DNA of 15,787 bases from Limiplasma sp964504385 (GTDB lineage: Bacteria > Bacillota > Clostridia > Christensenellales > Aristaeellaceae), in the NCBI GenBank assembly GCA_964504385.1, contig CAZDEF010000060.1, positions 1 through 15,787 on the forward strand. The letters run 5' to 3'. The position numbers were made by a program, and so were the translations under genes. This document shows positions 15,103 to 15,787 of the stretch, one piece after another. How positions within the stretch are numbered: the first letter of the stretch is position 1; every line of letters begins with the position of its first letter. Under the pieces are notes generated by a model. That model ran no database searches. It saw only the letters and a program-made list of their open reading frames with translations, and was not told the DNA's origin.

Positions 15103-15787
15103 ATGGTCAAAGTTGCTATTAACGGTTTCGGTCGTATCGGCCGTCTTGCTTTCCGTCAGATGTTCGGCGCTGAGGGCTACGAAGTTGTTGCCATCAACGA
15201 CCTGACCAAGCCCGCTATGCTGGCCCACCTGCTCAAGTATGACACCGCTCAGGGTTCCTACTGCGGCACCATCGGCGAGAACAAGCACACCGTTGAATCC
15301 ACCGAAGATTCCATCATCGTCGACGGCAAGGAAATCAAGATTTATGCCGAGAAGGACGCTGCCAACTGCCCCTGGGGCGAGCTGGGTGTGGATGTTGTGC
15401 TGGAGTGCACCGGCTTCTACTGCTCCAAGGAAAAAAGCCAGGCTCATATCAACGCTGGCGCCAAGAAGGTCGTTATCTCCGCGCCCGCCGGCAATGACCT
15501 GCCCACCATCGTGTTCTCCGTCAACGAGAATACCCTGACCAAGGAAGACACCATCATCTCCGCCGCTTCCTGCACCACCAACTGCTTGGCTCCCATGGCC
15601 AAGGCCCTGAATGATGCTTATCCCATCCAGAGCGGCATCATGACCACCGTGCATGCTTACACCGGCGACCAGATGATCCTGGACGGCCCCCATCGCAAGG
15701 GCGACCTGCGTCGTGCCCGTGCCGGCGCTCAGAACATCGTGCCCAACTCCACCGGCGCTGCCAAGGCCATCGGCCTGGTCATCCCCG
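15103..15787 (+). CDS. gapA: Glyceraldehyde-3-phosphate dehydrogenase, type I (3' end outside window)
   Basis: The 228 visible codons encode about two thirds of the glycolytic enzyme that oxidises glyceraldehyde 3-phosphate with NAD+ and phosphate to 1,3-bisphosphoglycerate. The NAD-binding loop is NGFGRIGR (7-14), with AINDL next. The active-site motif is SAASCTTNCLAP, with nucleophile C157, and H184 in TTVHAYTGDQ is the catalytic base. RRARAGAQNIVPNSTGAAKAIGLV matches the family near the phosphate sites. The ATG has AGGAGG ten bases upstream. Codon choice is distinct from neighbours, with many GCT, GTT, CGT and GGT codons, as expected for a highly expressed gene. It is transcribed divergently from the M42 block. 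I see no CggR-type operator upstream. The aspartate at position 33 suggests NAD+ preference; the rest of the gene is not visible. Confidence 0.96.
   Translation, partial: MVKVAINGFGRIGRLAFRQMFGAEGYEVVAINDLTKPAMLAHLLKYDTAQGSYCGTIGENKHTVESTEDSIIVDGKEIKIYAEKDAANCPWGELGVDVVLECTGFYCSKEKSQAHINAGAKKVVISAPAGNDLPTIVFSVNENTLTKEDTIISAASCTTNCLAPMAKALNDAYPIQSGIMTTVHAYTGDQMILDGPHRKGDLRRARAGAQNIVPNSTGAAKAIGLVIP

Noticed and set aside
13503..15122. A 539-codon plus-strand frame antisense to rqcP and the M42 gene and running into gapA
   Set aside because: It crosses two real genes, the divergent promoters and the gapA start, and its protein shows no domain. Absence of stops is explained by base composition.

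Overview
The window is ordinary bacterial chromosome of high G+C. Short intergenic gaps, strong Shine-Dalgarno sites and the gene set (Gram-positive-type HolA next to ComEC, an RqcP-like S4 protein, the MEP-pathway genes ispD and ispF, meso-diaminopimelate dehydrogenase, an M42 peptidase) suggest an anaerobic, probably gut-associated member of Clostridia (Bacillota). That placement is inference from gene content only. I see no CRISPR array, transposase, phage gene, tRNA or rRNA.

Layout. Positions 1-92 hold two back-to-back hairpins; the second is a textbook terminator for a gene left of the window. Positions 93-411 are a noncoding stretch leading to a 1066-residue SWIM-SNF2 helicase-like ATPase (412-3612, +). 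A hairpin-rich gap and a strong terminator (3712-3748) separate it from the convergent minus-strand block. That block runs from 14822 down to 3767 without a clear break: M42 aminopeptidase, rqcP, ispD, ispF, comEC, holA, a DUF362-ferredoxin gene, lacZ and ddh. All gaps are 42 bases or less, and ispD and ispF overlap by four bases. A 280-base divergent region (14823-15102) carries a promoter for this block and a strong extended -10 promoter for gapA (15103 to the window end, +, partial).

Function. The minus-strand block mixes housekeeping jobs: peptide turnover, ribosome rescue, isoprenoid precursor synthesis, DNA uptake, the replication clamp loader, lactose or galactoside hydrolysis, and lysine/peptidoglycan precursor synthesis. 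The genes look grouped by co-transcription rather than by one pathway. gapA has the codon preferences of a highly expressed glycolytic gene.

The clearest anomaly is the DUF362-ferredoxin gene. A five-C run (G on the given strand, 7946-7950) breaks the frame exactly between its two [4Fe-4S] motifs, and removing one base restores a complete 355-residue protein. I found no convincing evidence of an undescribed multi-gene system. The remaining points of interest are RNA structures in the intergenic gaps and the unusual mixture of genes in the long unidirectional block.
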